Source of the DNA: Syntrophaceae bacterium CG2_30_49_12
GTDB lineage: Bacteria; Desulfobacterota; Syntrophia; Syntrophales; CG2-30-49-12
Reading direction: 5' to 3'
DNA length: 5,487 nt
Assembly: GCA_001873675.1 (NCBI GenBank)
Contig: MNZP01000199.1
Span: 1-5,487, forward strand
Shown here: positions 4,960 through 5,487 of the stretch, in pieces
How positions within the stretch are numbered: position 1 is the first letter of the stretch
How the letters are laid out: each line of letters begins with the position of its first letter
Notes under the pieces: model-generated
What the model saw: the letters and a program-made list of their open reading frames with translations, nothing else
The model's database searches: none
Told to the model about the DNA's origin: nothing
Position numbers and translations under genes: made by a program

Positions 4960-5487
4960 GGGGCCTGGCGATAGCATTAATCATCTTTCTATGCACTATA
5001 AGCGTCTCAGCCTGTGAGAAAGCCGAACCACCAAAGCAATTTAGTAAGACTATAGTTGTTCTTGTAGACTACTCTGAAAGTGTAAGAAATGCCAGGGGGG
5101 ATTACTTAGACGCCTTTGATAAAATAACTTCCCAAATTGAGGTAGGCACCCACTTCTTTGTATGGAAGATAACCGAACTGTCTGAAATGGAGCCTAAGCC
5201 ACTCATAGATGAAGATTTCCCACCCCCTCCTCCCTCTCCAAATGAATTTTACAGAAAACAGGCAATGGCAAAGGCACAGAAAGAGACAGAAGAAAGATCA
5301 AAGGACATAAAAAAGAGAATGCAAGCTTTTTTAGAATCAGAAGAGGAACTTACAAAGAGGACAGCCATTTTAGGCTCATTGCACGTAGCCGAAAGGGTAT
5401 TCAAGAAAGATAAAAAGGATAAAAGGGCATTGGTGATACTATCTGACATGATTGAAGATTCCTCCGAATATAATTTTGAGCGGGAAA
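4956..5487 (+). CDS. VWA-type lipoprotein (runs off right edge)
   Basis: An open frame from ATG 4956 (GGGGAGG just upstream, overlapping the preceding TGA) to the window edge, 177 visible residues. Seen: a short lipoprotein signal peptide (MRGLAIALIIFLCTISVSAC) with lipobox VSA-C, Cys20 being the lipidation site. Then IVVLVDYSESV, a metal-ion-dependent adhesion site of the form DxSxS (Asp38, Ser40, Ser42); a Pro run (DFPPPPPSP); a charged, probably helical stretch (about 98-132); TKRTAILGSLHVAERVF (133-149), fitting the MIDAS threonine and following helix; and ALVILSDMIEDS (158-169), the next core strand with Asp164. These fit a von Willebrand factor A fold that binds a partner through a divalent metal ion. 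Residue 21 is Glu (not Asp), so outer-membrane sorting is possible. The partner and function are unknown; the upstream coiled-coil membrane protein is the best candidate. Confidence 0.8.
   Translation, partial: MRGLAIALIIFLCTISVSACEKAEPPKQFSKTIVVLVDYSESVRNARGDYLDAFDKITSQIEVGTHFFVWKITELSEMEPKPLIDEDFPPPPPSPNEFYRKQAMAKAQKETEERSKDIKKRMQAFLESEEELTKRTAILGSLHVAERVFKKDKKDKRALVILSDMIEDSSEYNFERE

Noticed and set aside
5249..5449. Minus-strand 66-codon open frame, Ser/Phe/Leu-rich
   Set aside because: Mirror of the Lys/Glu-rich coding strand of the VWA lipoprotein gene.

Overview
The window looks like a chromosomal segment of a Gram-negative bacterium, most likely a Desulfobacterota ('Deltaproteobacteria') member related to Syntrophus or Smithella. 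This is inferred from the gene order rplT - (pheST position) - ihfA - merR-like - corC-like - lnt and from protein character; I ran no database search. Lnt and a lipobox-bearing protein point to a cell with an outer membrane and processed lipoproteins.

Left edge (1 to about 265): the 5' part of a minus-strand, zinc-ribbon (InsA/IS1-like) transposase runs off the window, with its own sigma70-type promoter and a possible insertion-sequence terminus only about 26 bases before rplT. The usual upstream partner rpmI is therefore not adjacent to rplT. Positions 291-650 encode an intact ribosomal protein L20. Between rplT and ihfA, where pheS and pheT (about 3.3 kb together) normally lie, only about 230 bases remain. 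They begin with a pheS-like start overlapping the rplT stop and end with a fragment resembling the FDX-ACB domain near the PheT C-terminus. I read this as a deletion scar of the phenylalanyl-tRNA synthetase genes.

The middle (892-4074) is a housekeeping block: ihfA (DNA-bending protein), a small MerR-type regulator, a CBS-pair CorC/YbeX-like protein, and lnt (apolipoprotein N-acyltransferase) with its catalytic triad intact. corC and lnt overlap by 20 bases. lnt carries a short tandem array of a 7-base unit in a cytoplasmic or periplasmic loop.

The right part (4131-5487) is an accessory, A-rich cassette after a hairpin. A coiled-coil/one-TM protein is split over two frames, apparently by a one-base frameshift near a T5 run. 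It overlaps by 4 bases (ATGA) with a gene for a von Willebrand factor A (VWA)-type lipoprotein that runs off the right edge. The two probably form a membrane-associated pair of unknown function. The lipoprotein would depend on the same maturation pathway that Lnt completes, but no specific functional link to lnt is shown.
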